DNA of 64,000 nucleotides from assembly GCA_026770575.1 (NCBI GenBank), contig MU657178.1, positions 186,376 through 250,375 on the forward strand, given 5' to 3'. Under the pieces are notes generated by a model. It made no database searches. It saw nothing but the letters and a program-made list of their open reading frames with translations, and was not told the origin of the DNA. A program made the translations under genes and the position numbers. This document shows, one piece after another, positions 22,801 through 31,089 of the stretch (the stretch's first letter is position 1; each line of letters opens with the position of its first letter). The stretch comes from Pelagophyceae sp. CCMP2097 (lineage: Eukaryota > Sar > Pelagophyceae).

Positions 22801-23032
22801 CCTTCTCTTGGGCTGCTCGCTGGATGCGCGGAAGCAGAGGGCCCTTGTATTGGTGCGTGCCTTTTGACCCCGCGCACGCCTCCCCGACGATTGTTTCTAG
22901 ATCGCCGAACCACCCCCGTCGCCCGCGACGCAGCACGTCATCCTCTACGAGGGCAACGCCGGCGCGAAGTTGCACGCCGCGCTCGCGGGCGCTGTGGAAC
23001 GTGTCCACAATCAACAGAGACGGCCCTCGTAA
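4528..23032 (+). CDS. VPS13-like bridge-like lipid transfer protein (N terminus not visible)
   Basis: VPS13 proteins are rod-shaped bridges that move bulk lipid between organelle membranes at contact sites (family knowledge). Seventeen coding exons on one strand can be followed over 18.5 kb. Diagnostic parts: a long stretch of amphipathic beta-rich sequence (4938-11150); WEPLLEPC near 12970, the VPS13 WEP-type motif; the C-terminal segment QYYARSAARNALEIAGS, then GNPLGLARG (19654-19816), which matches the HY...LGNPVGL region; the repeated G-A-R-G/VG-G segments ending LALDAEYRARQ; then RPFSWEDA and a beta-rich PH-like end closing at TAA 23030-23032. From exon 13562 to the stop, all junctions are phase-consistent. 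The donor ending the first long exon (in-frame TGA at 7807) and the 11.1-12.5 kb junction are unresolved. No chorein N terminus is seen; the Kelch gene lies immediately upstream on the other strand, so the model may be 5'-truncated. Confidence 0.8.
7814..8880 (+). mobile_element. T element, copy 1 (1,067 bp, intronic)
   Basis: Bounded by CTGAGCCGCC at 7814 and its exact complement GGCGGCTCAG ending at 8880. The interior contains the family's GCCTCTTTCAAGGGCCC and CCTTGATAAG motifs, a 3x CAGTCACTTGCAAAGCGA tract near 8656-8700, and the conserved tail around GTATGGGACC. It has no credible transposase ORF. It lies between coding blocks of the VPS13-like gene. No clear target-site duplication was found. 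Confidence 0.6.
9035..11150 (+). CDS. VPS13-like gene, exon 3
   Basis: Opens after a TTAG acceptor at 9033-9034. It encodes about 700 residues with VPS13-like beta-strand periodicity, including LKVDFNVSFQDVARLAAF (about 10570-10620), which resembles the recurring 'sYqDv.lLl' strands of the family, and an acidic linker (DDESEDDESS). The reading frame continues without a stop into the adjacent K element until 11362; coding identity fades near 11150, so the true donor is probably close by. Confidence 0.7.
11222..12385 (+). mobile_element. K composite element, copy 1 (A-B-C-D-A)
   Basis: Block A (about 11222-11395) contains CAAACCCGGCAAACCC and a GGGTTGAAGGG motif. Block B (11395-11755) is a CGAGACGGCCCCT-type array. 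Block C (11755-11990) has GGACAGTTCCTTTGG tandem units and TCGACGGGCCCTCTGTGAC. Block D (12000-12190) has AGAGGCCTTGCAAGTG-type units. Block A then repeats at 12190-12385. The A blocks are direct repeats flanking B-C-D. The element sits in an intron of the VPS13-like gene. Confidence 0.7.
12513..13786 (+). CDS. VPS13-like gene, exons 4-5 (WEP region)
   Basis: Exon 12513-13468 follows a GATAG acceptor, and exon 13562-13786 follows a 93-bp GTGAGC...TTAG intron with phase 0 on both sides. It contains a duplicated REDSKVGL segment and VWEPLLEPCTFKVGWE near 12965-13010, the most diagnostic VPS13 motif in the window, followed by acidic and basic segments and DVYVDEDFIEEAS at the 3' edge, which joins in frame to exon 16264. 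Confidence 0.8.
13815..13900. repeat. 26-bp tandem repeat in intron
   Basis: Unit GGAGCTCTTCGAATCGCCTC (26 bp in full) starts at 13815, 13841 and 13867, with a fourth truncated copy. It lies just inside the intron that begins at 13787. Confidence 0.9.
13985..14180. other. AT-rich island
   Basis: About 190 bp composed almost entirely of A and T (runs of TATATAT and TTAATATTAATATTAA) within an otherwise GC-rich intron of the VPS13-like gene. It separates the intron start from the repeat-filled remainder. No gene is visible. Confidence 0.85.
14226..14490 (+). mobile_element. T element fragment (head region)
   Basis: Contains the family head ATATGGGCTCACGGGTGCGA, then CCCTTGAAAAGCTAGACGG and CAAGGCCTCTTTCAAGGGCC, but no terminal CTGAGCCGCC. 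It is probably a truncated copy. Confidence 0.5.
14635..15262 (+). repeat. R15 array (b), in a VPS13-like intron
   Basis: GGGACCTTGTCACAG-type units in the sense orientation of the host gene, inside intron 13787-16263. It produces a long open frame up to 16501 that has no other coding features. Confidence 0.85.
15405..16160 (+). mobile_element. T element, copy 2 (756 bp, intronic)
   Basis: Bounded by CTGAGCCGCC (15405) and GGCGGCTCAG (ending 16160). The interior starts with GGGATACATTTCCATATG in three tandem copies (15432-15482), then GGGCTCATGCCGTATGGGAT and the GGCCTCTTTCAAGGGCCC motif. Within it, a segment around CGTTCAAACGG/CCGTTTGAACGG at about 15955-16045 forms a local inverted repeat. 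It lies in the same intron as R15 array (b). Confidence 0.65.
16264..16996 (+). CDS. VPS13-like gene, exons 6-9
   Basis: Exons 16264-16358, 16420-16465, 16522-16722 and 16913-16996 are separated by introns of 61, 56 and 190 bp. All junction phases agree (2, 0, 0, 0). The joined protein reads SSLAHRFLDQV, then RVEIPWK|VRISNLDISR, then RSRVTLPALRLGDGVHF. This corresponds to the region just before the family's HY...GNP segment. The 56-bp intron is made of repeated CTTTTTGAAAAGT. The donors GTTATT and GTTCGG are atypical and make the last two ends less certain. Confidence 0.65.
17060..17935 (+). repeat. R15 array (c), in a VPS13-like intron
   Basis: Degenerate GGGACCTTGTCACAG and GGGACCTCGTCAAAG units, in the sense orientation of the host gene, within intron 16997-19653. 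Confidence 0.85.
18255..19320 (+). mobile_element. K composite element, copy 2 (A-B-C-D-A)
   Basis: Same block order as copy 1: A 18255-18385 (5'-truncated), B 18385-18745, C 18745-18990, D 18990-19110, A 19110-19320. The C blocks of the two copies share TGGACGGTC and CTGCGGCCCCTCTGCGACGT. The 3' A block carries the family start GCAGGGACGGTGTTTCCGGG. It lies in intron 16997-19653, downstream of R15 array (c). Confidence 0.7.
19564..19602. repeat. Short tandem repeat before exon 19654
   Basis: CTCTAGGAAAGCACTA-type units repeat two to three times, followed by related CTCTAAGAGAAATTACTC sequence running up to the acceptor TAG at 19651-19653. Confidence 0.7.
19654..20480 (+). CDS. VPS13-like gene, exons 10-12 (GNP and DUF-C region)
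   Basis: Exons 19654-19816, 19934-20063 and 20182-20480 are joined by introns of 117 and 118 bp with consistent phases (1 and 2). The protein contains SLRAIGNPLGLARG, DAVREPVQGLIDG, GVARGASSLVRHTVGGT, SITGNFSRAASHLALDAEYR, RLIEGLADGFDSAVGG and GVFLGLGRGVLGLAVKP. This order is the conserved C-terminal Gly-rich module of VPS13 proteins. The 117-bp intron is itself open in frame, so retention would not break the protein. Confidence 0.85.
20560..21400. repeat. GTACGGTCCC repeats with a 12-bp minisatellite
   Basis: Degenerate TACGGTCCC-type repeats run through the first half of intron 20481-22154. At 20801-20965 they become a regular 12-bp minisatellite, TTGCACGGTCCC or TTGCACGGGCCC, about 13 units. 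No gene is present. Confidence 0.85.
21420..22090 (+). repeat. R15 array (d), in a VPS13-like intron
   Basis: GGGACCTTGCCACAG-type units in the host's sense orientation, ending about 65 bp before the acceptor at 22154. Confidence 0.85.
22155..23032 (+). CDS. VPS13-like gene, exons 13-17 (C terminus)
   Basis: Exons 22155-22372, 22426-22515, 22598-22697, 22725-22852 and 22901-23032 are separated by introns of 27-82 bp; all phases agree, and exon 20480 joins 22155 to give LRG|IRNETAH. The block encodes a His/Asp-rich linker, RALYGLDRAIRPFSWEDA (cf. VPS13 'GPDGVLRPY...EA'), FYTGSCLVVSHGALAVFRG and HVILYEGNAGAKLHAALAGA, consistent with the PH-like terminal domain. Donors are mostly GTGCGT. The 27-bp intron (22698-22724) is unusually short and worth checking against transcripts. 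Confidence 0.75.
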
Positions 23033-23097
23033 AGCACTCCGTCGTTCTTGGGTTGTGTTGTGCGGCCCCCGGAAAGGGGCGGCTCGGGATGAGGAGG

Positions 23098-23215
23098 GTG
23101 TGGGCCGGGCGACGTCGGAGTGTGGGCCGGGCGAGGCGGGAAGGGTGAGTGCCAATTTGCCACATAAGCATGCGGGAAGGGTGAGTGCCAATTTGCCACA
23201 TAAGCAAACACGTGC
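23098..23215. repeat. Intergenic tandem duplications
   Basis: GTGTGGGCCGGGCGA repeats with a period of about 22 bp, followed by a 36-bp unit starting GCGGGAAGGGTGAGTGCCAA at 23136 and 23172. It lies in the 227-bp gap between the VPS13-like stop and the next gene. Confidence 0.8.
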
Positions 23216-23259
23216 CTCGCACGAATCCAGACAAGACGGCGTGCGTCCACTGGCCGGGG

Positions 23260-24795
23260 ATGCCATGTACGCTGCGCGGCTGGGCCGTCTCCCCGAACGA
23301 TCTGGCCGCCGCGCTCGAGGCCGTCCGGCGGACCAACACGGCGCACGCCTCTGCGATCGCCGCCCTTGAGCCGGCCTTTGACGCCGAGATGGTACGATTT
23401 TTGAAGCCGACGATGCATGATTGGCGGCACCGCGACGCTTCGACCATCGCAGGCCCAGCTCGCGAGCGACCGCCGAGCGCTCGTCCTCCCGCGCGGCCTT
23501 TATCAAAGACACGGACGAGACGCTCGCGCGCGACGAAGAGGAAAATACGCGCATTAAAGCAGCAGCGCTGCAGCCCGACGAGGTGGTCAACCTCAACGTG
23601 GGCGGCGCGCGCTTCGAGACATCAAGGGCCGTGCTGACAAAGATCGAGGACTCGGTGCTCGGCCGCATGTTCGGCCGCTGCGACGCGATGCTGCAGGCGG
23701 ACCACGACGACGGGTCCATCTTCATCGACCGCGACGGCGAGCGCTTTGGGATGCTCCTCGACTTTCTGCGCGGCGATGCTCCGGACGGCCCGCGCATGTG
23801 GAGGGCGATTCGCGCATTACCCGAGGCCGCGCAGGAAGCGATGGTCGAGGAGCTGGATTACTCTGGCCTCGAGGCTGCCGTGTTTAGCGGGCGGCCGTGG
23901 ACCGACGACGCTGCGTTCCGACCGGGTCCGGAGATGGTGTTGTGTTGTGGCTGCTGGAGGGCGTGTTATGGTGTTTGGCGGTGAATCGCGTGATGACACG
24001 ACGGAAGTGCTGGACACGCAGACGATGGCCGTTACAACTGGGCCGGAGATGCTCACGGTAAGATGGGGCTGTGCAGCCGTCCAAATCGATGACGAACGGG
24101 TGCTGGTGGTGGGTGGATTGGATGCCTATAATGAAGAATTAAACACGACGGAAATCTTCCACCTCTCGACGCGCACGTTCACGCCGGGGCCGAACATGCA
24201 ATCGGCACGCGGCCATTGCGCTTTCGTCGCACTCGACGCTCGCAGGTTCCTCGTCGTTGGCGGTTTTGATGGCGAGTCTAAACTGTCGACGACCGAGATC
24301 TTCAGCCTCGACACGATGGCCTTTATGCCGGGACCAACCATGGCCGCTCCACGCGAAGGATGCGCGGCCGTCACGCTCGACGAGCACCGCATCATGGTCG
24401 CCAGTGGCAGTTCAGGTTTAGAGCGGTTGAATACGACGGAGATCCTCGACATCCGGACCATGGCGTTCGAGCCCGGCCCATTGATGGGCTCGGAACGCAG
24501 TTGTTGCGTGGCCGTGTCCGTCGACGCGCAGCACGTCCTCATCATCGGCGGGGTGGACTCGTCACGTACTGCATTGGCCTCGACCGAGATCCTCGACGTG
24601 GCGGCGATGGAGTTTTCGCCCGTGCCGACCATGCATACCGCGCGGCAAGGCTGCGCGGCCACGCGGCTCCACGCCGCGGGAGGGAAGCAACCGCAGATCC
24701 TCGTGGTCGGGGGCGCAGACGACGCCGAGGCGGAATTCTTCAGTACGTTAATCGACGTGGTCCTCCCGGGAGTCTGGACGCGCCGCCGGCTCTAA
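23260..24795 (+). pseudogene. KCTD-Kelch protein, frameshifted copy
   Basis: It carries the architecture of the intact paralogue at 29140-30751: a short N-terminal exon (23260-23391), a 61-bp intron, then a T1/BTB domain (VVNLNVGGARFETSRAVLTK at about 23583) and five to six Kelch blades (TTEIFHL..., TTEILDI...). Compared with the paralogue, two bases are missing near 23483-23490, and a short segment with a frame change is missing between the BTB and Kelch parts near 23935-23960 (PGPEM then VAAGGRVMVFGG in another frame). These breaks suggest a pseudogene; assembly indels are an alternative because the rest of the Kelch frame is clean to the stop at 24793-24795. Confidence 0.75.
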
Positions 24796-25397
24796 AGTGG
24801 ACCCGTGGTACAACCGCAAGGCCCGAGCGCGGCAACGGGGTGGACGGCGCGGCACCGGTGCGGACGGCGCGTTATGATTCGGCGACGTACGCCCGCACCG
24901 CAAATGGTCCTCGACTTGCCCTGGGGCAGCCGCGTCGGCGGCTCCGTAAAGCGTCAGCTCTGCAAAAGAGGCGAAGGTCGGCTCTGCAAAAGAGGCGAAG
25001 GCCTGCTTGAGGCGTCGTCGGCGACGCGGCAGAGTCATGCGAGCAGGACGGACCCCGCGCTCGAAGGAGCTGATCTTTGACTCAGGAATCGATCCTTGCC
25101 GCTCCTTTCTAGTAATCCTATGCCTCCGGTGCCTCCGGTGCGCGCGTGTTTCATCGACGACCGATGCCACGGAGGGCAGTGGCGCCGCAATATGGCGGCC
25201 GGGCGACACAGGGCAGTGCGTTGCCCCGGCCGAGACCCATGAACCAGCATGGCACCTCGACGTGCGTGGGATCGGAGCTTGCCGCGGCGCGCGCGAAACT
25301 CAAGTTCTCAGCATCATCCTGGCTCGTCCATAAGATCGACCGGAGTGGTGGAGGCCCGGCAGCGTCCACAAGAGAGACGGACTCCGTTTCTTTGGGT
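24796..25397. other. Intergenic stretch, no supported gene
   Basis: Open frames here lack recognisable domains or coding signatures. A 24-bp unit containing GCTCTGCAAAAGAGGCGAAG is duplicated at 24957 and 24981. Confidence 0.5.
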
Positions 25398-25413
25398 GGT
25401 GTTCTAAAACACC
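25398..25413 (-). terminator. Histone 3' stem-loop (H4)
   Basis: On the coding strand: stem GGTGTT, loop TTAG, stem AACACC, followed by ACCCAAAGAAACGG. It lies 74 nt after the H4 stop. It matches the 6-bp stem and 4-nt loop of replication-dependent histone mRNAs, which replace a poly(A) tail. Confidence 0.85.
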
Positions 25414-25487
25414 GGTTGTGTGGTTGTGGTGGTCGAGCGCCGGCCGCTCCTCGAGAAAAGAGGTGGCGGCGCTCGTCGAGGAGCTGC

Positions 25488-25594
<107 letters not shown>

Positions 25595-26284
25595 NNNNNN
25601 NNNNNNNNNNNNNNNNNNNNNNNNNNNNNNNNNNNNNNNNNNNNNNNNNNNNNNNNNNNNNNNNNNNNNNNNNNNNNNNNNNNNNNNNNNNNNNNNNNNN
25701 NNNNNNNNNNNNNNNNNNNNNNNNNNNNNNNNNNNNNNNNNNNNNNNNNNNNNNNNNNNNNNNNNNNNNNNNNNNNNNNNNNNNNNNNNNNNNNNNNNNN
25801 NNNNNNNNNNNNNNNNNNNNNNNNNNNNNNNNNNNNNNNNNNNNNNNNNNNNNNNNNNNNNNNNNNNNNNNNNNNNNNNNNNNNNNNNNNNNNNNNNNNN
25901 NNNNNNNNNNNNNNNNNNNNNNNNNNNNNNNNNNNNNNNNNNNNNNNNNNNNNNNNNNNNNNNNNNNNNNNNNNNNNNNNNNNNNNNNNNNNNNNNNNNN
26001 NNNNNNNNNNNNNNNNNNNNNNNNNNNNNNNNNNNNNNNNNNNNNNNNNNNNNNNNNNNNNNNNNNNNNNNNNNNNNNNNNNNNNNNNNNNNNNNNNNNN
26101 NNNNNNNNNNNNNNNNNNNNNNNNNNNNNNNNNNNNNNNNNNNNNNNNNNNNNNNNNNNNNNNNNNNNNNNNNNNNNNNNNNNNNNNNNNNNNNNNNNNN
26201 NNNNNNNNNNNNNNNNNNNNNNNNNNNNNNNNNNNNNNNNNNNNNNNNNNNNNNNNNNNNNNNNNNNNNNNNNNNNNNNNNNNN
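25595..26284. other. Assembly gap (690 N)
   Basis: A run of N. By inference it hides about 200 nt of H4, about 145 nt of H3 and an intergenic promoter of about 340 nt if the gap length is true. Confidence 1.
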
Positions 26285-26548
<264 letters not shown>

Positions 26549-26612
26549 ATGCGCCTCGCTCCGCCTGGCGGCCAGAGACGATCCATCGACGACCGCATTC
26601 AACCAACCAACC

Positions 26613-26628
26613 GGTGTTTCTCAACACC
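26613..26628 (+). terminator. Histone 3' stem-loop (H3)
   Basis: GGTGTT, loop TCTC, AACACC, followed by ACCCAAAAGACA. It begins 65 nt after the H3 stop. The downstream purine-rich stretch is placed like the histone downstream element that pairs with U7 snRNA in animals (inference). Confidence 0.88.
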
Positions 26629-26648
26629 ACCCAAAAGACACGGGAATA

Positions 26649-27236
26649 GCATGTTATCATTCGACTGACTCGCATGGTATGCGTTCGCCGACTCACGAGC
26701 GCGCGAAAACCCTGGAAAACGCTTTTAATAGGGAATTATAGCAGGCTTGTTGGGGGATTCTAATCACAAGGCCAAGCAACGACAATCCTAGGAAGAAGGC
26801 GTGCTGAAGTTGCCAAAGGCCACCATCATAATCCAGCAACGAGATTGGAACCTGTAATCACAAAACAGGGTTATCACAATCCCAGCGACGCAACCATGAC
26901 TTTTCACTGCCATCCTTGGGACTCGAGTGAAAGGGCACCTTCAAACGCACCGGTTCCAGTACCCATGCGGTCAATAGACAGTCGCAAGGAGCACGGCGAG
27001 GATTGCGTTTCTTCCGAAGACGGCAAGCTCGTGAGGTCTGACCGCCTTGCTTAGAGGATTAGAGCAAGGAAGGGCACGATCACGAGGGCACGGCGTGGAA
27101 TGCCTCGCAGTCCAGTTTGGAACGACCGGACTCCAAAAATCGCATTGCTATCCTCAAATCTTCGACGTTCCACGTCGGCCAACAATGATCTCACGTCGAA
27201 GAGCCTCTCTTCGTCGCGTGTCCGTTGTCTTTGGGT
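26649..27236. other. Intergenic between H3 and H2A 3' ends
   Basis: About 590 bp between two converging histone 3' ends. It carries several ATCACAA repeats and, near 26840-26860 on the minus strand, a tRNA B-box-like GGTTCCAATCT. No gene is supported. Confidence 0.4.
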
Positions 27237-27252
27237 GGTGTTAAGAAACACC
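27237..27252 (-). terminator. Histone 3' stem-loop (H2A)
   Basis: Coding strand: GGTGTT, loop TCTT, AACACC, then ACCCAAAGACAACGG. It lies 87 nt after the H2A stop. Confidence 0.88.
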
Positions 27253-27339
27253 GGTGGTGGTTGTTTTGTGCGAGGAACGCCCCTCGGAAGGAACGCGCCG
27301 TCTCGGAGGAAGCTCCGCAGCGTCGTCAGGGCAGCAGAT

Positions 27340-27738
27340 TTACTCCTCCGACTCCTTGCCCTTGGACTTCTTCGGGAGGAGCACGGCGTGGATGTTGGGG
27401 AGCACGCCGCCCGAGGCGATGGTGACTCCGCCGAGGAGCTTGTTCAGCTCCTCGTCGTTGCGCACCGCGAGCTGGAGGTGGCGCGGCACGATGCGCGCCT
27501 TCTTGTTGTCGCGCGCCGCGTTGCCGGCGAGCTCGAGGATCTCGGCGCAGAGGTACTCGAGGACCGCGGCGAGGTACACGGGCGCGCCGGCGCCAATGCG
27601 CGTGCAGTACTTGCCCTGCTTGAGGTAGCGGCCGATGCGGCCGACGGGGAACTGGAGGCCCGCCTTGGAGGCCCTGGACGTGGCCTTCTCGCCGCCCGTC
27701 TTGCCCTTGCCGCGGCCGCCCTTGCCCTTGCCAGACAT
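27340..27738 (-). CDS. Histone H2A
   Basis: A complete 132-residue H2A: N-tail [20 protein letters not shown], then [12 protein letters not shown], the acidic patch region [19 protein letters not shown], and a tail ending [11 protein letters not shown]. It has no SQ-E/D motif, so this gene is not H2A.X-type. The start is the ATG directly before the canonical SGKGKGG; an upstream extension in the same frame lacks histone character. It is transcribed divergently from H2B across a 380-bp spacer. Confidence 0.98.
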   Translation of the reverse strand: MSGKGKGGRGKGKTGGEKATSRASKAGLQFPVGRIGRYLKQGKYCTRIGAGAPVYLAAVLEYLCAEILELAGNAARDNKKARIVPRHLQLAVRNDEELNKLLGGVTIASGGVLPNIHAVLLPKKSKGKESEE

Positions 27739-28118
27739 GGTGGTGAAGTGTGTGTTGGGTGAGTCGGGAGTGCGAGGCAACGTCGGGCTTGGAACGACGT
27801 CTAGGAACACGAGGCTATGCGATATCGGCTGCTGCGCTCCGGAATCACAGCCGTCCGTTGGACTCGAAATCGACGAGGCCGAGGCCGCGTTGGGAGGAGG
27901 ATTGAATATGACGCTCCGGCATCGCGATGAGGTCGCTCCGGGCGCCTTCGAGCAGCCGCCCAGCCACGAGGGCCCGCCAGACACCGCGAACACGAAGAGT
28001 TCCGTTGGAATATATGGGCTGCTGCGCTTCGAAATCACAAGCCTCTTTCTAAAACAATTTTCTGCTCCAACTTGAACCGCATCGATCACTCGTCGCCTCG
28101 AAGCACCCCAGCGCAACC
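27739..28118. promoter_or_regulatory. Shared divergent H2A-H2B promoter
   Basis: The 380-bp spacer holds two copies of a 23-bp motif beginning GGCTGCTGCGCTYCGRAATC, at 27827-27849 and 28017-28039, with two mismatches and in the same orientation. The second copy abuts a TATA-like GAATATATGGG at about 28007, roughly 100 bp before the H2B ATG. The duplicated motif is a candidate histone gene activator site. Confidence 0.6.
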
Positions 28119-28478
28119 ATGGCCAAGACCCCGTCGAAGAAGAGCGCCAAGGCGCCGAAGAAGGCCGCCGAGGGTAAGAAGAAGAAGAAGCGCGTCGAGT
28201 CGTACTCGACGTACATCTACCGCGTCCTGAAGCAGGTCCACCCGGACACGGGCATCTCCAAGAAGGGCATGTCGATCATGAACTCGTTCATCAACGACAT
28301 CTTCGAGCGCATCGCGCTCGAGGCCTCCAAGCTCGGCCGCTACTCGAAGAAGGCGACCATGTCATCGCGTGAGATCCAGACGGCGGTCCGCCTCATGCTC
28401 CCCGGCGAGCTCTCCAAGCACGCCGTGTCCGAGGGCACCAAGGCCGTCACCAAGTTCACCAGCGCCGGCACCGCCTAA
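28119..28478 (+). CDS. Histone H2B
   Basis: A complete 119-residue H2B with a short Lys-rich tail ([20 protein letters not shown]), the fold segments [20 protein letters not shown] and [20 protein letters not shown], and C terminus [14 protein letters not shown]. The ubiquitylation-site context AVTKFTSA is conserved. It pairs with H2A in nucleosomes. Confidence 0.98.
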   Translation: MAKTPSKKSAKAPKKAAEGKKKKKRVESYSTYIYRVLKQVHPDTGISKKGMSIMNSFINDIFERIALEASKLGRYSKKATMSSREIQTAVRLMLPGELSKHAVSEGTKAVTKFTSAGTA

Positions 28479-28564
28479 GCAGCTCCGCCGCCGGGCGCAC
28501 GGCACATCGTCGGAAAGAACGACGGCGGCGCGTCCTGCGACTCGAACAACCACCACAACCAACC

Positions 28565-28580
28565 GGTGTTTCACAACACC
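28565..28580 (+). terminator. Histone 3' stem-loop (H2B)
   Basis: GGTGTT, loop TCAC, AACACC, then ACCCAAAGACGACGG. It begins 87 nt after the H2B stop. Confidence 0.88.
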
Positions 28581-28639
28581 ACCCAAAGACGACGGACGCT
28601 TCTCTCCCCTTCTCCCGCGCCCTAGGGACTGAAATTGTC

Positions 28640-29139
28640 ATGAATATACTTCGGATGGTGCATGTTTCGTGTCCCATTGTAGGCCGTTATGGTTCCGCTG
28701 TGTCGTGCCGAGCGGCCGTGCACGCAAACGCGCCCTTCCAGCAGGGCCGGGCGCGGGCTCCAGCACCTCCAGACGGAGGTCGTGGGCCCTGCCGTATATA
28801 AGGAGCCCCGTTGAGCACCGAGCCCCGTGCAGCGCTGTAACAGCCGACGACGCACTGAGCGTCGACGGCCACGGCCGTGTATCAATGGCACGCCGAGCCC
28901 ATCGACGGATCGGGCGCGGACGTCGAGGACCTCCGTCGTATTTAAATGTCTTGAAACTTAACAGACCGATCCCTGTGGACGTCGCGAATGGCAAGGAGCC
29001 ATGCATTAAATGTGCATTGAGGGGGTGTCAAATGTGCTGGAGTGAGTATGATAACATGGTCGCGCGGACGACGTTAGCGGCGGCGTCTGCGGTTGCGGCT
29101 GTGTCGTGGAGAGGCTCGAGACCACGGCCCGTCCAAGGG
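28640..29139. other. Intergenic with TATA-like site and possible Kelch remnant
   Basis: A TATATAAGGAG motif sits at about 28795. On the minus strand, 28885-28950 resembles the TTEVLDV...MG part of a Kelch blade from the neighbouring gene but is out of frame and internally shortened. It is possibly a decayed duplicate; no intact gene is supported. Confidence 0.3.
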
Positions 29140-30751
29140 TCACCGCCGGCGCGCCGCCGGTGCGCCACGGTGCTGCTCGACGGCGAGCACCTCTGTGCTT
29201 GACAAGCAGATGGTCTCCTCCTCTTCCTTGTCCTCGCCCTCGTCGCTGCCGCGCGTCGTCCGATTTTCTCCACCGATGACGACGACCCGTGGCTGCTCGT
29301 TCATCACGTCGAGTCGAACGACTGCAGAGCCGTGGCGCGCAGTACGCATCGCAGGCCCGGGCTCGAAAGCCATTGTTGCCACGTTGAGGAGCTCGGTCGT
29401 GGCCAACGCTGCGAATAACGAGTCATCCCCGCCGATGACGAGGACGTGTTCAGCATCGACTTGCACAGCCGTGCAGTAACAGCGTGCCAAGCCCATCGAC
29501 GGCCCGGGCGTGAACGCCATGGTATGGATGTCGAGGACATCCGACGTGATCAAAGCTTGTCCTGGACCTGAAATGCCACCGGCGACCATGACGCGGTGCT
29601 CTCCGAGCGCGACGGCCGCGCATCCGCTGCGTTGAGTGGTCATGGCGGGGCCCGGCGCAAAGATCATCGAGTCGAGACTGAGGATCTCGGTAGTTGACAC
29701 TCGAGACTCGCCATCGAAACCGCCGCCGACGAGGATCCTGCGAGCGTCGAGCGCGACGGCGGCGCACCAGCATCGTGGCGATTGCATGTTCGGCCCCGGC
29801 GTGAACGTGAGCGTCGAGAGGTGAAGGATCTCCGTCGTGTTTAAAACATCACTTTTGTCGTCCGCTCCACCCACCAATAGCACCCGATTTCCGTCGATCT
29901 GGACGGCTGCACAACCATACCGCGCCGTGAGCATGTCCGGGCCAGCCGCGAAGGCCATCGTCGCCGTGAGCATGTCCGGGCCAGCCGCAAAGGCCATCGT
30001 CCGCGTGTCGAGCACTTCTGTCGAGTCTAAAGCAGACCCGTCCAAAAGACCACCGAACACGACGACACGCCCTCCAGCGGCCACGGCAGCAAACTCAGAA
30101 CGCCCTTCGCTCAACTCCGGCCCCGGCCGGAACGTCTCGCCGTCGTTCCACGGCCGCAAACCGAAGACGGAAACCTCGAGGCCAAAGTAGTCCAGCTCCT
30201 GCACCAGCGCGTCTTGCGCGGTCTCGGCTAATGCACGAATCGTCCTCTGCATGCGCGAGCCGTTGAGGTCGCGGAGGAAGTCGAGGATCACTCGGAACCG
30301 TTCGCCGTCGCGGTCGATGAAGATGGACCCGTCCAAAGGGTCCGCCTGGAGCATCGCGTCGCAGCGGCCGAACATGCGCCCGAGCATCGAGTCCTCGACC
30401 TTTGTCAGCACGGCCCTTGATGTTTCGAAGCGCGCGCCGCCCACATTGAGCTTGACCACCTCGTCGGGCGGCGGCGCCGCTGCTTGAATGCGCGCCTTTT
30501 CCTCTTCGTCGCACGCGACCTTGTCCTCCGCGCCCTTGACAAAGGCCGCGCGGTCGTCCTCGAGCGCTCGGCGGTCGCGCGCGAGCAGGGCCTAGGGAGT
30601 TTCGTCGAGAGGCGCTTCGAAGCATGCTGGTGTTTTTTACCATCTCAGCATCGAAAGCGTGCTCGAGCGCGTCGATCGTGGCGGCCTGCGCCGCGGTCGT
30701 GCGCCGCACGGCCTCTAACGCGGCGGCCACAGCGTTCGAGGGGTGCGCCAT
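29140..30751 (-). CDS. KCTD-type BTB (T1) plus Kelch protein
   Basis: Exon 1 (30751-30641) starts MAHPSNAVAAALEAVRR. A 49-bp GTAAAA...CTAG intron follows in phase 0, then exon 2 (30591-29140); 520 residues in total. The N-terminal helix and linker lead to a potassium-channel-tetramerisation-type BTB (VVKLNVGGARFETSRAVLTK, then GSIFIDRDGERF), and then Kelch blades with TTEIL/TTELL and V-x-GG signatures, ending in an acidic stretch (DEGEDKEEEE). Such proteins commonly act as adaptors, some for cullin-3 ligases (family knowledge; partner here unknown). A 39-bp in-frame duplication (29924-29962 and 29963-30001) repeats 13 residues around AFAAGPDMLTA. An inverted, broken paralogue lies at 23260-24795, with the histone cluster between them. 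Confidence 0.88.
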
Positions 30752-31089
30752 CGTCGTGCTTGCAGCGCGGGTCCGAGTCGCGGCGTCGGGTGACAGAGCG
30801 GTTTCAGCGAAAAGGGTCGCCGAAGGTTTTCGGCGAGAACTCTCAACTTCCGAGTCGTCCACTTTCGGCGCGCGCGCTTCGCCGTCGCCGCCGGCAGAAA
30901 CGCGCTTTGGTTCGCGCCTCGCCGGCCGCCCCGCGCGGAAACTCGGAGGCGGCGCAAGGCCGCCGGCTGTCGCGTGACTGTGTCGCGTGACGGTGCACGA
31001 AGGCACGAAGGCGCGTGACGGTGCACGAAGGCACGAAGAGCGATCCCTCGCGGCGCAAGGCACGAACAGTCACCGGTGGAACATCCGCG
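30752..31089. promoter_or_regulatory. Divergent intergenic region
   Basis: A 338-bp spacer between the KCTD-Kelch gene (-) and the next gene (+). A 28-bp unit containing CGTGACGGTGCACGAAGGCA is tandemly duplicated at about 30985-31040, with TGTCGCGTGAC nearby. These could be shared upstream elements (inference). Confidence 0.35.

Noticed and set aside
27340..28116. N-terminally extended H2A of 258 residues
   Set aside because: The extension has no histone character and covers the divergent promoter; the canonical ATG at 27738 precedes SGKGKGG.
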